Source: Pseudotabrizicola sp. (GTDB taxonomy: Bacteria > Pseudomonadota > Alphaproteobacteria > Rhodobacterales > Rhodobacteraceae). Taken from it: 53,976 bases of DNA. Below the pieces are notes generated by a model. That model worked only from the letters and a program-made list of their open reading frames with translations. It did not search any database and was not told the origin of the DNA. The stretch lies in NCBI RefSeq assembly GCF_030684215.1, contig NZ_JAUXOV010000017.1, positions 1 to 53,976 on the forward strand, given 5' to 3'. A program made the position numbers and the translations under genes. Positions 44,800-53,755 of this stretch are shown piece after piece (positions within the stretch are counted from its first letter, which is position 1; the number at the start of each line of letters is the position of its first letter).

Positions 44800-45990
44800 A
44801 TGAAAATTTCGACGGTACAATCAAGCGCAACAAGCGCCTTTAAGGCCATTTCCGAGATCGCACTGCGACTTGACGTTGAGCGTAATGGCAGACCTGATTT
44901 TCTGGCTTTGCACTTCGGTGTTGGCAGTTCAGCCAATCAGTTGCGAGCAGAGGCGATGGCGCAGTTTGAGACCGCTGCGCTGCATGGCGGATCTTCTTGT
45001 CTTGGGATCATGACGCATGAAGGCGTAAACATTGCCAGTGGTGCCGGGGTGGGTGCTTTTGCGATTTGGGATGACGAAGGCAGTTTCGGCACCGGATCGG
45101 CCGATCTGGGCGCAGATGCCTTTGACAGTGCTCAGCGCGCCACAGCGGCGGCGCTTGCCGCAGCAGGGCGTCCGGGGGAAATCCCTGATCTGGTTTGGCT
45201 CACCGTGGCGCCCGGCCGCGAAGAACAGGTTCTTGATGGCATCCGTGCCGTGATCGGACATGAAACCCCGATTGTGGGGGGCAGTGCAGCCGACAATGAT
45301 GTCAGCGGAAGCTGGGTGCAGTTCGGACCTTTGGACAACCACAGCGATGGTGTTGTCGTGTCAGTCCTTTTTCCTTCAACCAGCATCTCGTCAGCCTATC
45401 AAAGCGGCTACGCGCCGACCGGCGACAGTGGGTTTGTCACGCGGGTAGATGGGCGCCGCCTTTTTGAAATCGACGGCCAGCCTGCGGCGACCGTTTATCA
45501 TGGCTGGACACAGGGTGCGGTTCCAGTCGCGACCACAGTGCCGGAAGCAATTCTTTCCTCAGCCACTCTGTGGCCTCTGGGAAGGGTTAGCCGGCAGATA
45601 GCAAGTGTACCATTTCACCTTTTGGCCCATCCTTCGGTTGCCAACCCAGACGGATCGCTTGACCTTTTCGCAGACGTGGAACTGGGTGACCAGCTTTGGC
45701 AGATGCAGGGTTCTGCAGACAGTCTTGTTGCAAGGGCTGGACGTGTGGCCCGACAAGCCCGTGACGACCTGTCGGTTCCTATGGCCGGTGCATTGGTCGT
45801 CTATTGCGGAGGTTGCATGCTGGCTGTCCGCGATCGGATGGACGAAGTTTGCGAAGGCATCAACGAAGCGCTTGGTGAGACACAGTGGATTGGGGTATTC
45901 ACTTTTGGCGAACAGGGCGTTCCACTTGGTGCCGTCTCCAAACATGGAAACCTGATGATTTCTTGCACCGTTTTTGGGGCGGACACATGA
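44800..45990 (+). CDS. FIST-domain protein, NosP-type candidate nitric-oxide sensor
   Basis: 396 residues from the ATG at 44800 (GGGCAGG upstream; the extension to 44737 covers the FNR-like box). FIST-N (about 30-220): FLALHFGVGSS, GSSCLGIMTHEGVN, GAFAIWDDEGSFG, TPIVGGSAADNDVSG. FIST-C (about 225-375): YHGWTQGAV, FHLLAHPSVA, GALVVYCGGCMLAV and WIGVFTFGEQG. Bacterial FIST proteins next to histidine kinases include NosP, a heme NO sensor. Several candidate heme-ligand His residues exist, but I cannot single one out. Its stop overlaps the H-NOX start (ATGA), so the two are coupled. Confidence 0.8.
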   Translation: MKISTVQSSATSAFKAISEIALRLDVERNGRPDFLALHFGVGSSANQLRAEAMAQFETAALHGGSSCLGIMTHEGVNIASGAGVGAFAIWDDEGSFGTGSADLGADAFDSAQRATAAALAAAGRPGEIPDLVWLTVAPGREEQVLDGIRAVIGHETPIVGGSAADNDVSGSWVQFGPLDNHSDGVVVSVLFPSTSISSAYQSGYAPTGDSGFVTRVDGRRLFEIDGQPAATVYHGWTQGAVPVATTVPEAILSSATLWPLGRVSRQIASVPFHLLAHPSVANPDGSLDLFADVELGDQLWQMQGSADSLVARAGRVARQARDDLSVPMAGALVVYCGGCMLAVRDRMDEVCEGINEALGETQWIGVFTFGEQGVPLGAVSKHGNLMISCTVFGADT

Positions 45991-46538
45991 AAGGGATGGT
46001 ATTTGTCGAGCTTTTGGCCATGGCCGAAGATGCTTTCGGAGAAGCCGCCGTAGACAGCGTTATTGACAGCGCAGATTTGCCTTCCGGCGGGGCCTACACT
46101 GCTGTGGGCAACTATTCCTGCGACGAATTGATGGCGTTGGTCCGAGGATTTTCACAGCACAGCGGTATCCCAGCCCCCGAATTGCAGCGTCTTTTTGGCC
46201 ATTGGATGATGAACAGTTTTGTGCGTCACTATCCCGACTTTTTTGTGGGCAGGAATGGAAGCCTTGATATGCTGGCCGCCATCGAGGATGAGATTCATGT
46301 TGAAGTCCGCAAGCTTTACCCGGATGCCGATCTTCCCCATTTCGACATCCATCGCCCTGATGCGCATCAGATGCATATGACCTATCGTTCACCCCGCCCC
46401 TTGGCCGATTTCTGCCACGGCCTGATCGAAGGGTGTGTTTCCCAATTTGGCGAGACAGCGGTGATCAGTCGTGAAGATCGCAAAATTGACGATGCAACCG
46501 AGGCCGACTTCCAGATCCTTATCAAGAACAAGGCATGA
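45987..46538 (+). CDS. hnoX: H-NOX heme nitric-oxide-binding protein
   Basis: 183 residues from the ATG at 45987. Proximal heme ligand His104 (EDEIHVEV), Pro117, and the heme-propionate clamp Tyr133-x-Ser135-x-Arg137 (TYRSPR). These are at the same spacing as His102/Pro115/Tyr131/Ser133/Arg135 in Thermoanaerobacter H-NOX. The position equivalent to its O2-stabilising Tyr140 is Phe142, predicting an NO-selective, non-O2-binding pocket. The stop overlaps the kinase start by 4 bases (ATGA). It likely inhibits or modulates the adjacent kinase when NO is bound. Confidence 0.9.
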   Translation: MKGMVFVELLAMAEDAFGEAAVDSVIDSADLPSGGAYTAVGNYSCDELMALVRGFSQHSGIPAPELQRLFGHWMMNSFVRHYPDFFVGRNGSLDMLAAIEDEIHVEVRKLYPDADLPHFDIHRPDAHQMHMTYRSPRPLADFCHGLIEGCVSQFGETAVISREDRKIDDATEADFQILIKNKA

Positions 46539-49500
46539 CAGAACAGGCGGACGACAAGCCGGTTTCACGGGCACGGTACGAACGGGAAAAAGCCGCGAGA
46601 GCCGAAGCCGAAGCCCTGCTTGAACGCAAGAGCCGAGAGCTTTACGAAGCAAACCAGCGCCTGATCCTCGAAACCGAAGCCGTCCGTGCTGCTTTGACGG
46701 AAACCGAAGCGATCCGCCTTCGCGAGGCCGCGGCATTGCGGGAGCGGTTTATCCTTTCAGAAGTGCTCGCAGCGCTTTCGGGCAAATCGAGTGCGACAGA
46801 GGCCATGCAGACGATGCTGCACGTGCTGCGAACCGAATTCGCAATCTTTGATGCCTGTTTCGTTCAGGCTGCGGGTACCGAGGTTCGTATAATTGCAACG
46901 ACATTACCTGATCACGCTGGCCTGCTGTTGCCATTGCAGGCAAGTGTTCTGGAACGACCACGTCGATTGACAGGCCTGTCAAAGCTAACGCATGGTAAGG
47001 TACTGCCAGGTGAATTCGCCAAATTCGCGTCAGTCATCCTTGCACCTTTGCAAATACCTGACGAAAGCGCGAGTGCGCTCTTGCTGGGCTGTAAGCAAGG
47101 CGGGCGCTTTTCATCCGCTGATCTGCGTGTTTTGGAACGGGTTGCAACCGTTGCGGCACAAAGCCTGATTGCCCTGCGTGAAGCGCGCCGCAACGCACTT
47201 TTGGTGTCCATGATTGAAGGTCGCCAGATTGACAAGATTGGGCCAGGCGTGTTGGACGCGCCGCTTGAGGCCGTTCACCGCGCCTTTAGCCGTTTGACGG
47301 ACATGCAAGGCGAAGTTGTCAGCATCCTTGACAGTCTGCTGGGAGCACCCTTGGCCACGGCGGATGCTGCGATTGATACGGCCCTTGCCCGTATGGGCAC
47401 ACTTACCCGAACCGACCGTGTCTATGTCTTTCGCCTCCGTGCCGGTGGTGAATTTATCGACAACACGCATGAATGGTGCAGCAGTGGCATCGAACCGTCC
47501 CAAGAAATGCTACAAAACATCCCTGCCGAAATGATCGACCACTGGCGCAAGGAATTTGAAGACGGGCGCGAAGTACTGATTTCAGACGTGCAGGCGATGA
47601 ATGATGCGGCACCGGAAAAGGCGATTCTGCTGGAACAGGGCATCCGGTCGCTATTGGCGGTCCCGATGTTTCAGGACGGAACCTTTCAAGGTTTTGTCGG
47701 CTATGACGCTGTCCACCACCCGCGCAAGTTTCTGCCCGGCGAGGTGCATCTGATTCGTTCGGTTGCCAAGGTCATCGTATCCATTCTGGGGCGGCGTGAT
47801 GCAGAGGCGGCTTTGGTCGCCGCCCATGCCGAAACAGCCGCACAACGCGCACAGTTGCTATCGGTACTTTCGGCCATGCCTGATCTGGTTGTCGAACTTG
47901 ATCGTTCCGGTCGCTTCATTGCATGGCATTCCGGGGCGATCATCGTCCCCAAGGTTCTGAGCGAGGCCTTTTCCGGGCGGACCCTTGAAGAGGTCTTGCC
48001 GCATGATCTCGCCGTCGCGGGGCGAAAGGTTCTCGCGGAGATTGACAAAGGGATCAGGCCCGGAGCGCGCAGCTTTCCCTTCACGCTGCCGGGGGAATCA
48101 GAACGATGGTGGCAACTGTCTGCCTCGGCGATGGGCAACCGCGGATATCTTTTCGTGCTGCGTGACATCACCGTTGCGAGGGCTCAGACAGCCGAAATCG
48201 AACGCCTTTCGGAAATCGCCCGCCGTACGACGAATCTTGTCATTGTCACAGATGCCTCGCGTCGGATCGAGTGGGTAAACGACGCCTTTGAAAGAACGAC
48301 GGGCTGGACGCTGGACGAGGTGAAAGGTCGCAATCCCGCAAGTTTCTTGCAGTGCGATCAGACCGACCCTGAAACCGTACTGAAACTGCGCGCCGCCTTG
48401 GATCGGGGTGAAGGGGCGCAAGTCGAAATCCTGAACCAAGATCGCAGGGGTCAGAAGTATTGGCTGGCGCTGGATATCCAGCCCCTGCAAGATCGCTCCG
48501 GACACCTACGGGGGTTCATGGCCGTTCAAACGGACATTACGGAAAGGCGCATGCAGTCAGAGGCGCTTCAGCGCTCGGCCAGCGCCGCAGGCCACGCCCG
48601 CGCCACCCTGGAGGCCGCTGTCAGCGCCCTGCAGGACGGGTTTGTTCTTTATGACGCCGATGACCGGCTGGTCATTTGCAACGACCGTTACCGTGAAATC
48701 TATCCGCGCACTGCGCATGCTATTGTGCCCGGCGCGACCTATCGCGATATCCTGCAAACGGGTCTGATCCATGGCGAATATGCCGATGCGGTTGGCCAAG
48801 AAGAGGCCTGGCTTGCCCAGCGCATGCAACTCCACCGCGCCCCCTTTAGCGAATTTGAACAGCAAATGGCAGACGGCAGCTGGCTGAGGGTTTTTGAAAA
48901 GGCGACTCCCGATGGCGGCCGTGTCGGTTTGCGCGTCGATATCACCGCGCTGAAGCTGGCTGAACAGCGGGCACTGGCAGACCGTTCCGCAGCGATGGAG
49001 GCGAGCCAGGACGGCATTGCCATTACTGATGCCGAGGGCCGCTATCTCTATATGAACCGCGCCCATCTGGCGATGTTCGGATTTTCGACCGAGGCCGAGG
49101 TGATCGGCAAACCGTGGACGATTGTCTATGGCCCGGAGGAAGCCGATTGGATGCTCACAAATGCAATGCCGCGTTTCTTGGCCGAAGGTCATTGGGCTGG
49201 TGAGATTGCCGGACGGACCCGCGACGGACAGCGGGTGGATCAGGACATATCGCTGACGTTGAAAGACGATGGTGGCATTCTCTGCATCGCGCGGGATGTC
49301 AGTATGCGACGGCACGAGGCCGCGGAACGAGAGCGGCTGCGCGAAGAGTTGCACTTAGCACAGCGGCGCGAGGCAGTTGGCCAGATGGCGGCTGGTCTGG
49401 CACACGATTTCAACAACCTACTTGCTACGATTGGGGGGAGCGCAGCCCTGATCGAGAGAGCCGCTGAACCTGATGGAATGATTGCTGCGGGGGCCGCCAG

Positions 49501-50494
49501 AATTGAGGCCGCCACAAATCAGGCGGCCAATCTGGTCAAGCGACTTCTGACGATGGGCGCCCGCCCTGCCGACCGTAAAACACTGGATTTGCGCCAACCC
49601 GTGCGGGACGCGGCCGAACTTGCGCGCGCCAGTCTTAAAGCTGCGCATCGCTTAACACTTACGCAACCCGACAGTCCCATCGAGGTTCTGGTCGATGCCA
49701 CGGATATTCTTCAGGTCGTGCTGAACCTTGTGATCAATGCCCGCGACGCCATGGGCGACCAGCCGGGCGAGATTACGGTAACGGTGACCGAAGCCGCCGA
49801 AAGTGACCTGATGGGTCCGTTTGCAGTGGGCACGCTTGATCCAAAGCAGCGACACGTTTGCCTTAGCATCAGCGACACAGGACCGGGCATGGATGCTCAG
49901 CTTGCGGCCCGGGTCTTCCAACCCTACGTGTCGACCAAGGGAAACAAGGGGACGGGCCTCGGTCTTGCAATCGTCGCCTCTGTCGTAACGGCAAATGGTG
50001 GCGCGGTCCGGTTGGATACGGTGCCAAAGGAAGGCGCGCGTTTTGCCGTATTGTGGCCCGTCCGCGTTGAAACACCCAAACTGGTCAGCGCGCCGATTCA
50101 AGGTCTGACCGGCAGACTTGATGGCCGCACAATTCTGGTGGCGGATGACCATCACGACCTGCTTGAGGTGCTGACGGCCCTGCTGGAGGCAGCCGGTGCC
50201 GAAGTCGCTCCGTCGACAGACCCCGCCGACATTTTGGCAGCTGTTGCTGGCGACCCTACGGCCTGGGATCTGGTCATCACGGATTTCGATATGCCCGGCA
50301 TGACGGGGGCCGAGCTTTCCGATGCGGTTCATCTGGTTGCACCACACATGCCAGTCGTTCTTGTCACGGCACTGCCCGGAATTTCTGGCCGCGAGGGTGC
50401 AAGATTCGATTCCATCCTTTCAAAGCCTGTGGATCGCGCTGCACTTGTTATGGCGGCGGAAACTGCCATACTGAGATCAAAATCAAAGGTATAG
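46535..50494 (+). CDS. Hybrid sensor histidine kinase: coiled coil, 2 GAF, 4 PAS, HisKA, HATPase, REC
   Basis: 1319 residues, cytosolic (no membrane helices). Order: charged coiled coil (about 5-70), GAF-like (71-215), GAF (265-415; RVYVFRLR, ILLEQGIRSLLAVPM, GFVGYDAV), PAS (441-545; AMPDLVVELDRSGR), PAS (560-670; NLVIVTDASRRIEWVNDAFERTTGW), PAS (692-805; LQDGFVLYDADDRLVICNDRY) and PAS (820-920; SQDGIAITDAEGRYLYMNRAHL). Then HisKA with His957 (GLAHDFNN), an ATPase with N-box NLVINARDAM, DTGPGM (about 1115), GTGLGLA (about 1139), and a C-terminal REC with Asp1250 (VITDFDMPG). Coupled to H-NOX, followed 4 bp later by its probable response regulator. Confidence 0.92.
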   Translation: MTEQADDKPVSRARYEREKAARAEAEALLERKSRELYEANQRLILETEAVRAALTETEAIRLREAAALRERFILSEVLAALSGKSSATEAMQTMLHVLRTEFAIFDACFVQAAGTEVRIIATTLPDHAGLLLPLQASVLERPRRLTGLSKLTHGKVLPGEFAKFASVILAPLQIPDESASALLLGCKQGGRFSSADLRVLERVATVAAQSLIALREARRNALLVSMIEGRQIDKIGPGVLDAPLEAVHRAFSRLTDMQGEVVSILDSLLGAPLATADAAIDTALARMGTLTRTDRVYVFRLRAGGEFIDNTHEWCSSGIEPSQEMLQNIPAEMIDHWRKEFEDGREVLISDVQAMNDAAPEKAILLEQGIRSLLAVPMFQDGTFQGFVGYDAVHHPRKFLPGEVHLIRSVAKVIVSILGRRDAEAALVAAHAETAAQRAQLLSVLSAMPDLVVELDRSGRFIAWHSGAIIVPKVLSEAFSGRTLEEVLPHDLAVAGRKVLAEIDKGIRPGARSFPFTLPGESERWWQLSASAMGNRGYLFVLRDITVARAQTAEIERLSEIARRTTNLVIVTDASRRIEWVNDAFERTTGWTLDEVKGRNPASFLQCDQTDPETVLKLRAALDRGEGAQVEILNQDRRGQKYWLALDIQPLQDRSGHLRGFMAVQTDITERRMQSEALQRSASAAGHARATLEAAVSALQDGFVLYDADDRLVICNDRYREIYPRTAHAIVPGATYRDILQTGLIHGEYADAVGQEEAWLAQRMQLHRAPFSEFEQQMADGSWLRVFEKATPDGGRVGLRVDITALKLAEQRALADRSAAMEASQDGIAITDAEGRYLYMNRAHLAMFGFSTEAEVIGKPWTIVYGPEEADWMLTNAMPRFLAEGHWAGEIAGRTRDGQRVDQDISLTLKDDGGILCIARDVSMRRHEAAERERLREELHLAQRREAVGQMAAGLAHDFNNLLATIGGSAALIERAAEPDGMIAAGAARIEAATNQAANLVKRLLTMGARPADRKTLDLRQPVRDAAELARASLKAAHRLTLTQPDSPIEVLVDATDILQVVLNLVINARDAMGDQPGEITVTVTEAAESDLMGPFAVGTLDPKQRHVCLSISDTGPGMDAQLAARVFQPYVSTKGNKGTGLGLAIVASVVTANGGAVRLDTVPKEGARFAVLWPVRVETPKLVSAPIQGLTGRLDGRTILVADDHHDLLEVLTALLEAAGAEVAPSTDPADILAAVAGDPTAWDLVITDFDMPGMTGAELSDAVHLVAPHMPVVLVTALPGISGREGARFDSILSKPVDRAALVMAAETAILRSKSKV

Positions 50495-50498
50495 TGCT

Positions 50499-51116
50499 AT
50501 GCGCGTCCTGATTGCCGATGACCACGATCTTTTGCGTGACACCCTTGCCCTTTGGTTTCGCCAAGAAAACATAGACGTCACCCTTGCCCGAGACTTGCCC
50601 TCGGCGCTTGACGCCGTTGCCAAGGCTGATGCGCCTTTTGATCTGATCCTGCTGGATTACGGCATGTCGGGGATGAATGGTCTGGATGGTTTGGAACTTG
50701 CCCTGCGCGAGGTAACCGGGGCTCGTATCGCCCTGATGTCCGGAACTGCGCCGCGCGAAATTGCTGAAAAGGCACTTGAAATGGGGGCTGCTGGCTTTCT
50801 GCCCAAGACGCTTTCAGCAAAATCACTGGTCAATGCAGTTCGCTTTATGGCGATGGGGGAACAGTTCGCGCCGATAGATTTCATGACGGCTCCCGCCGAA
50901 GTCGCCCCTTTGAATGCTTTGGCCGAAAAACTTTCTCCACGCGAAACGCAGGTCCTGAAAGGTCTGTGCGAAGGCAAAGCAAACAAAGAAATCGCGCGTG
51001 ACCTTGGGATTCAAGAGCCAACGGTCAAACTGCATATGAAGACTCTGTACCGCAAGATCGGTGCTCACAACCGGACTCAGGCCGCCATGATCGCGAAAGA
51101 GGCGGGGTTGTTTTAG
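50499..51116 (+). CDS. NarL/LuxR-type response regulator
   Basis: 205 residues: receiver domain (1-120) with acidic pair Asp7/Asp8, phosphoacceptor Asp53 (ILLDYGMSG), MSGT Thr/Ser, and Lys in FLPKTLS. LuxR-type HTH at about 140-200 (LSPRETQVLKGLCEGKANKEIARDLGIQEPTVKLHMKTLYRKIGAHNRTQAA). It starts 4 bp after the kinase stop. It is the DNA-binding output of the NosP/H-NOX kinase, probably via phosphotransfer or direct phosphorylation. Targets are unknown; the polysaccharide genes just upstream are candidates. Confidence 0.9.
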   Translation: MRVLIADDHDLLRDTLALWFRQENIDVTLARDLPSALDAVAKADAPFDLILLDYGMSGMNGLDGLELALREVTGARIALMSGTAPREIAEKALEMGAAGFLPKTLSAKSLVNAVRFMAMGEQFAPIDFMTAPAEVAPLNALAEKLSPRETQVLKGLCEGKANKEIARDLGIQEPTVKLHMKTLYRKIGAHNRTQAAMIAKEAGLF

Positions 51117-51683
51117 GGGGCGTCTGTGCCAGCATTCGAAATACCCTTGAAAAAATCCGGTTGCTGCCCTGCCAATTGAGCCCCCTGCGGAAAAGGGGTT
51201 CACGCGGCGCATTCCCTGTTTGAGACTGTCAGACGACCATCGGGGAGAGCGGCTCTTGTGACCGCAACCCGGTAACGACCACATCGTCCCGATGCATTTT
51301 ACCTACCCGAATGAACGTGCGGTGTTATCCTGCCGTGCTCAGGGTGCATGGCTTGGTCTGTGCGATGAAAGCCTTGAGTATTCATTCCAGATTGACCCTG
51401 CGATGATACGCATCAGCGCCGCAAACACCCATTGACCCGCCCTCGTCGGGCTTTGTAAGCGCGGCTGAAGCCGGTCGAAAGCCTCCACCTCTTGTGTGTC
51501 GTGGCTCGTATTTGCTTTTTGGTGGCGCTTTATCGCTGATCTCCCCATCTGTCAGCCGCGCTACTGAACGCGCATTTACGTCCAATAATTGCATTTTTCG
51601 GTCGCACGCTGGCCGCCGCGCGACCGTGATTGCTCCCTTCGGTCACCGCTCAATCTGTCGAAACTATGCAGAGAGGTTTGGCC
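51117..51683. other. No gene recognised
   Basis: 567 bp between the response regulator and the beta-propeller gene. Open frames here lack ribosome sites and motifs. It may hold a rearrangement junction, since gene content changes from an NO circuit to fragments and IS6. No hairpin with a T-run was found after the regulator stop. Confidence 0.35.
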
Positions 51684-52877
51684 ATGGTAAAATCGTCCAA
51701 AAAGGGTGAGATAGCTCAAATGCGCACGAGAGCCGTGACGATCCTCGTCGGAACCAGCAAGGGTGCTTTTCTGATCTCGGGTGGGCCTGACCGCAACGGA
51801 TGGGCGGTCACCGGGCCTTTCTGTGGCGGTTGGCCAATCAACCATGTGATCGGGGACCCAGACACCGGCGACCTTTGGGCCGGAGGAGGCGGCGACTGGC
51901 ACGGCGCAGGGATCTGGCGGTCAACCGATGGCGGTGCTTCATGGTCTGTCATCAGGCTGACCAAAGGCACAATGGACAATTGGGCCGCCAATGACCAGGA
52001 TTTCGCCAAGATGATCGGTTGGAAGGACGAAGCGCTTCCCTTCACGAATTTCTCGCAGATCTGGTCACTGGGTCTCGCACACGGCACGCTTTACGCTGGC
52101 ACCAAACCCGCCAATCTACTTGCGAGCCACGACCGCGGCCTGACATGGGAGCGGATGGAGGGCCTTACCAAGCACCCGTCCGCAGGTAGCTGGGACGGCG
52201 GCGCTGCAGGCCTTGTCTTGCACAGCATCGTCGCCGATCCGGTAAACCCCAACAAGCTTTGGATCGGCATTTCTGCCGCAGGGGTTTTTGCCTCCGAGGA
52301 CCGTGGCAAAATCTGGGAACGGCGCAATCGTCTTTCGAACGCCGAGGCCTGTGCGCACCATGATCATCCTGCCGCACCGCGAAATGGCGAAACCGGCCAC
52401 TGCGTGCACAACATGATGCGCGCGCCGGGCGGAGAGGATGTCCTTTACCAGCAGAACCACCACGGGGTCTGGCGATCCACCAATGGGGGGCGGAGTTGGG
52501 ACGACATCGGACAGGGTTTGCCGTCGACCTTCGGCTTCCCGATCCGCGTCCATCCCCGTGACCCCAACATGATCTGGACGCTGCCGCTTAACGGCGATAG
52601 CGCGGGGCGCTATCCGCCGGATGCCGCCGCAGCAGTCTGGAAATCCTCTGATGGAGGCAAGAGCTGGGCCGACAAGCGCGACGGCCTGCCCCAGACTGCC
52701 TGCTTCTTTACTGTCCTGCGCCAAGCTATGGGCGGCGATCGTCAGGATCCTGCGGGCATCTACTTCGGCACCAACAGCGGCTCGATCTTTGCCAGCCTTG
52801 ATGAGGGAGACAGCTGGAGTGAGGTCGCGCGCCACCTTCCGACCGTCCTTTCAGTCGAAGTGCTGGACCGGAGCTGA
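51684..52877 (+). CDS. Asp-box (BNR/sialidase-like) beta-propeller protein
   Basis: 397 residues from the ATG at 51684 (AGAGAGG 7 bases upstream); ATG 51720 is an alternative. No signal peptide. Six Asp-box S-x-D-x-G-x-S/T-W turns: STDGGASW, SHDRGLTW, SEDRGKIW, STNGGRSW, SSDGGKSW, SLDEGDSW, marking a 6- or 7-bladed propeller of the WD40/YVTN/BNR-like type. No sialidase RIP motif or catalytic residues are evident, so hydrolase activity should not be assumed. Role unknown. Confidence 0.8.
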   Translation: MVKSSKKGEIAQMRTRAVTILVGTSKGAFLISGGPDRNGWAVTGPFCGGWPINHVIGDPDTGDLWAGGGGDWHGAGIWRSTDGGASWSVIRLTKGTMDNWAANDQDFAKMIGWKDEALPFTNFSQIWSLGLAHGTLYAGTKPANLLASHDRGLTWERMEGLTKHPSAGSWDGGAAGLVLHSIVADPVNPNKLWIGISAAGVFASEDRGKIWERRNRLSNAEACAHHDHPAAPRNGETGHCVHNMMRAPGGEDVLYQQNHHGVWRSTNGGRSWDDIGQGLPSTFGFPIRVHPRDPNMIWTLPLNGDSAGRYPPDAAAAVWKSSDGGKSWADKRDGLPQTACFFTVLRQAMGGDRQDPAGIYFGTNSGSIFASLDEGDSWSEVARHLPTVLSVEVLDRS

Positions 52878-53148
52878 CCGTCAGCGTGACGCGAAAAGCA
52901 ATTGAAATAGAAGATAACTTTTAGCAGGGAACGCTAAAGAGCAAGACGCGGCTTTGCTACTGGCTATGGGTGCAGAAGGGGAAGTGGGCTTCGGTCGAAG
53001 ATACTGCTGGCGTGGCCGCTGAAAGGCTGGACGTCGGCGAGACTATCGATCTGCCGCACTTCCTGATGGCCGAATTGCCGGTCTGCTAGGCGCCAATGAT
53101 GGCCACGGAGTGAACTGAACCCCTTAGGTCGGGAAAACCCGCCTTCAT
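52878..53148. other. Intergenic, with a possible short coding fragment
   Basis: One plus-strand frame between about 52940 and 53088 gives WVQKGKWASVEDTAGVAAERLDVGETIDLPHFLMAELPVC before a stop, with no start or ribosome site. It looks like the tail of an unidentified gene. A CGGG-AAAA-CCCG hairpin occurs near 53130. Confidence 0.3.
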
Positions 53149-53395
53149 TCACCTTAAAATGTCATCAACCCTGCAGGTCTTGCCAAACCGGTGCAGGACC
53201 AGACGCGCCCCTGCGGCCATAGGTTCAAGCACCGGCATGTCGATGGCATCAGACACCGCACTCGCAGCGCGGGCCAACAGACCACCACCGATCAACACCG
53301 ACGCAGCGCCATCGGCGGCGCAATCGCGGGCGATGGCGGCAAGGACACGTTGCAGGCTGTCGGGATCGACCATCACCCGATCACGGCGGACAAGC
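53149..53395 (-). pseudogene. Asp/Glu-racemase-family C-terminal fragment
   Basis: Minus-strand reading: VDPDSLQRVLAAIARDCAADGAASVLIGGGLLARAASAVSDAIDMPVLEPMAAGARLVL, ending VDDILR-stop. This matches the C-terminal third of Asp/Glu/hydantoin racemase-like proteins (C-x-D-GA---I-LGGG-LAG ... PV-E---AA--L). The N-terminal two thirds, including the first Cys, are absent; upstream of about 53395 the DNA codes instead for helicase-like sequence on the other strand. Different subfamily from the racemase-like gene at 5.9 kb. Confidence 0.55.
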
Positions 53396-53399
53396 TGCG

Positions 53400-53697
53400 C
53401 GGCCTTCACCCCGGCGGCGGGATGATGGCGACCTACGACCCGGTGGGACGGGGACGTGTGCAATTCCTCGACGTGCCGGGGGATGACGTGGTGCAAGGGG
53501 TAGTAGCGGTGGACGAATTGGTCCGGATCTCCCGTCTGGATCCGGATTTCTCTTGGTCGCGCACAACCATCATCTCTCGCGACTGGCGGCGGCTCGGGCC
53601 GATGCGGGCCTACGCCGCGAAACTGGGTCTTCAGTTCGAGATGGCCAATGCAAAACTGCCACGCGTCTGGCGGCCGCGCGAGATGCAAAACCTGTTG
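53400..53697 (+). pseudogene. Helicase-like C-terminal fragment
   Basis: Plus-strand frame reads VQFLDVPGDDVVQGVVAVDELVRISRLDPDFSWSRTTIISRDWRRLGPMRAYAAKLGLQFEMANAKLPRVWRPREMQNLL. It resembles the late part of long RecQ/UvrD-like ATP-dependent helicases (W-R---I-R-W--L-P-RA ... R--E-Q-LL). No start, no helicase motifs I-IV, and the frame runs into the IS6 end near 53697. Family assignment is tentative. Confidence 0.4.
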
Positions 53698-53755
53698 GCT
53701 GGGTGGTGTCAGACCAATGCGAACCAGTCTCCGGTTTCCCTACCCAGCCTTGGCG

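Noticed and set aside
51117-51683. Small minus-strand protein genes in the gap after the response regulator
   Set aside because: No ribosome site or motif and no coherent composition; treated as intergenic.
51684-52877. Sialidase (neuraminidase) call for the Asp-box protein
   Set aside because: Asp boxes alone are shared by many propellers; the RIP motif and catalytic Tyr/Glu/Arg set are not visible.
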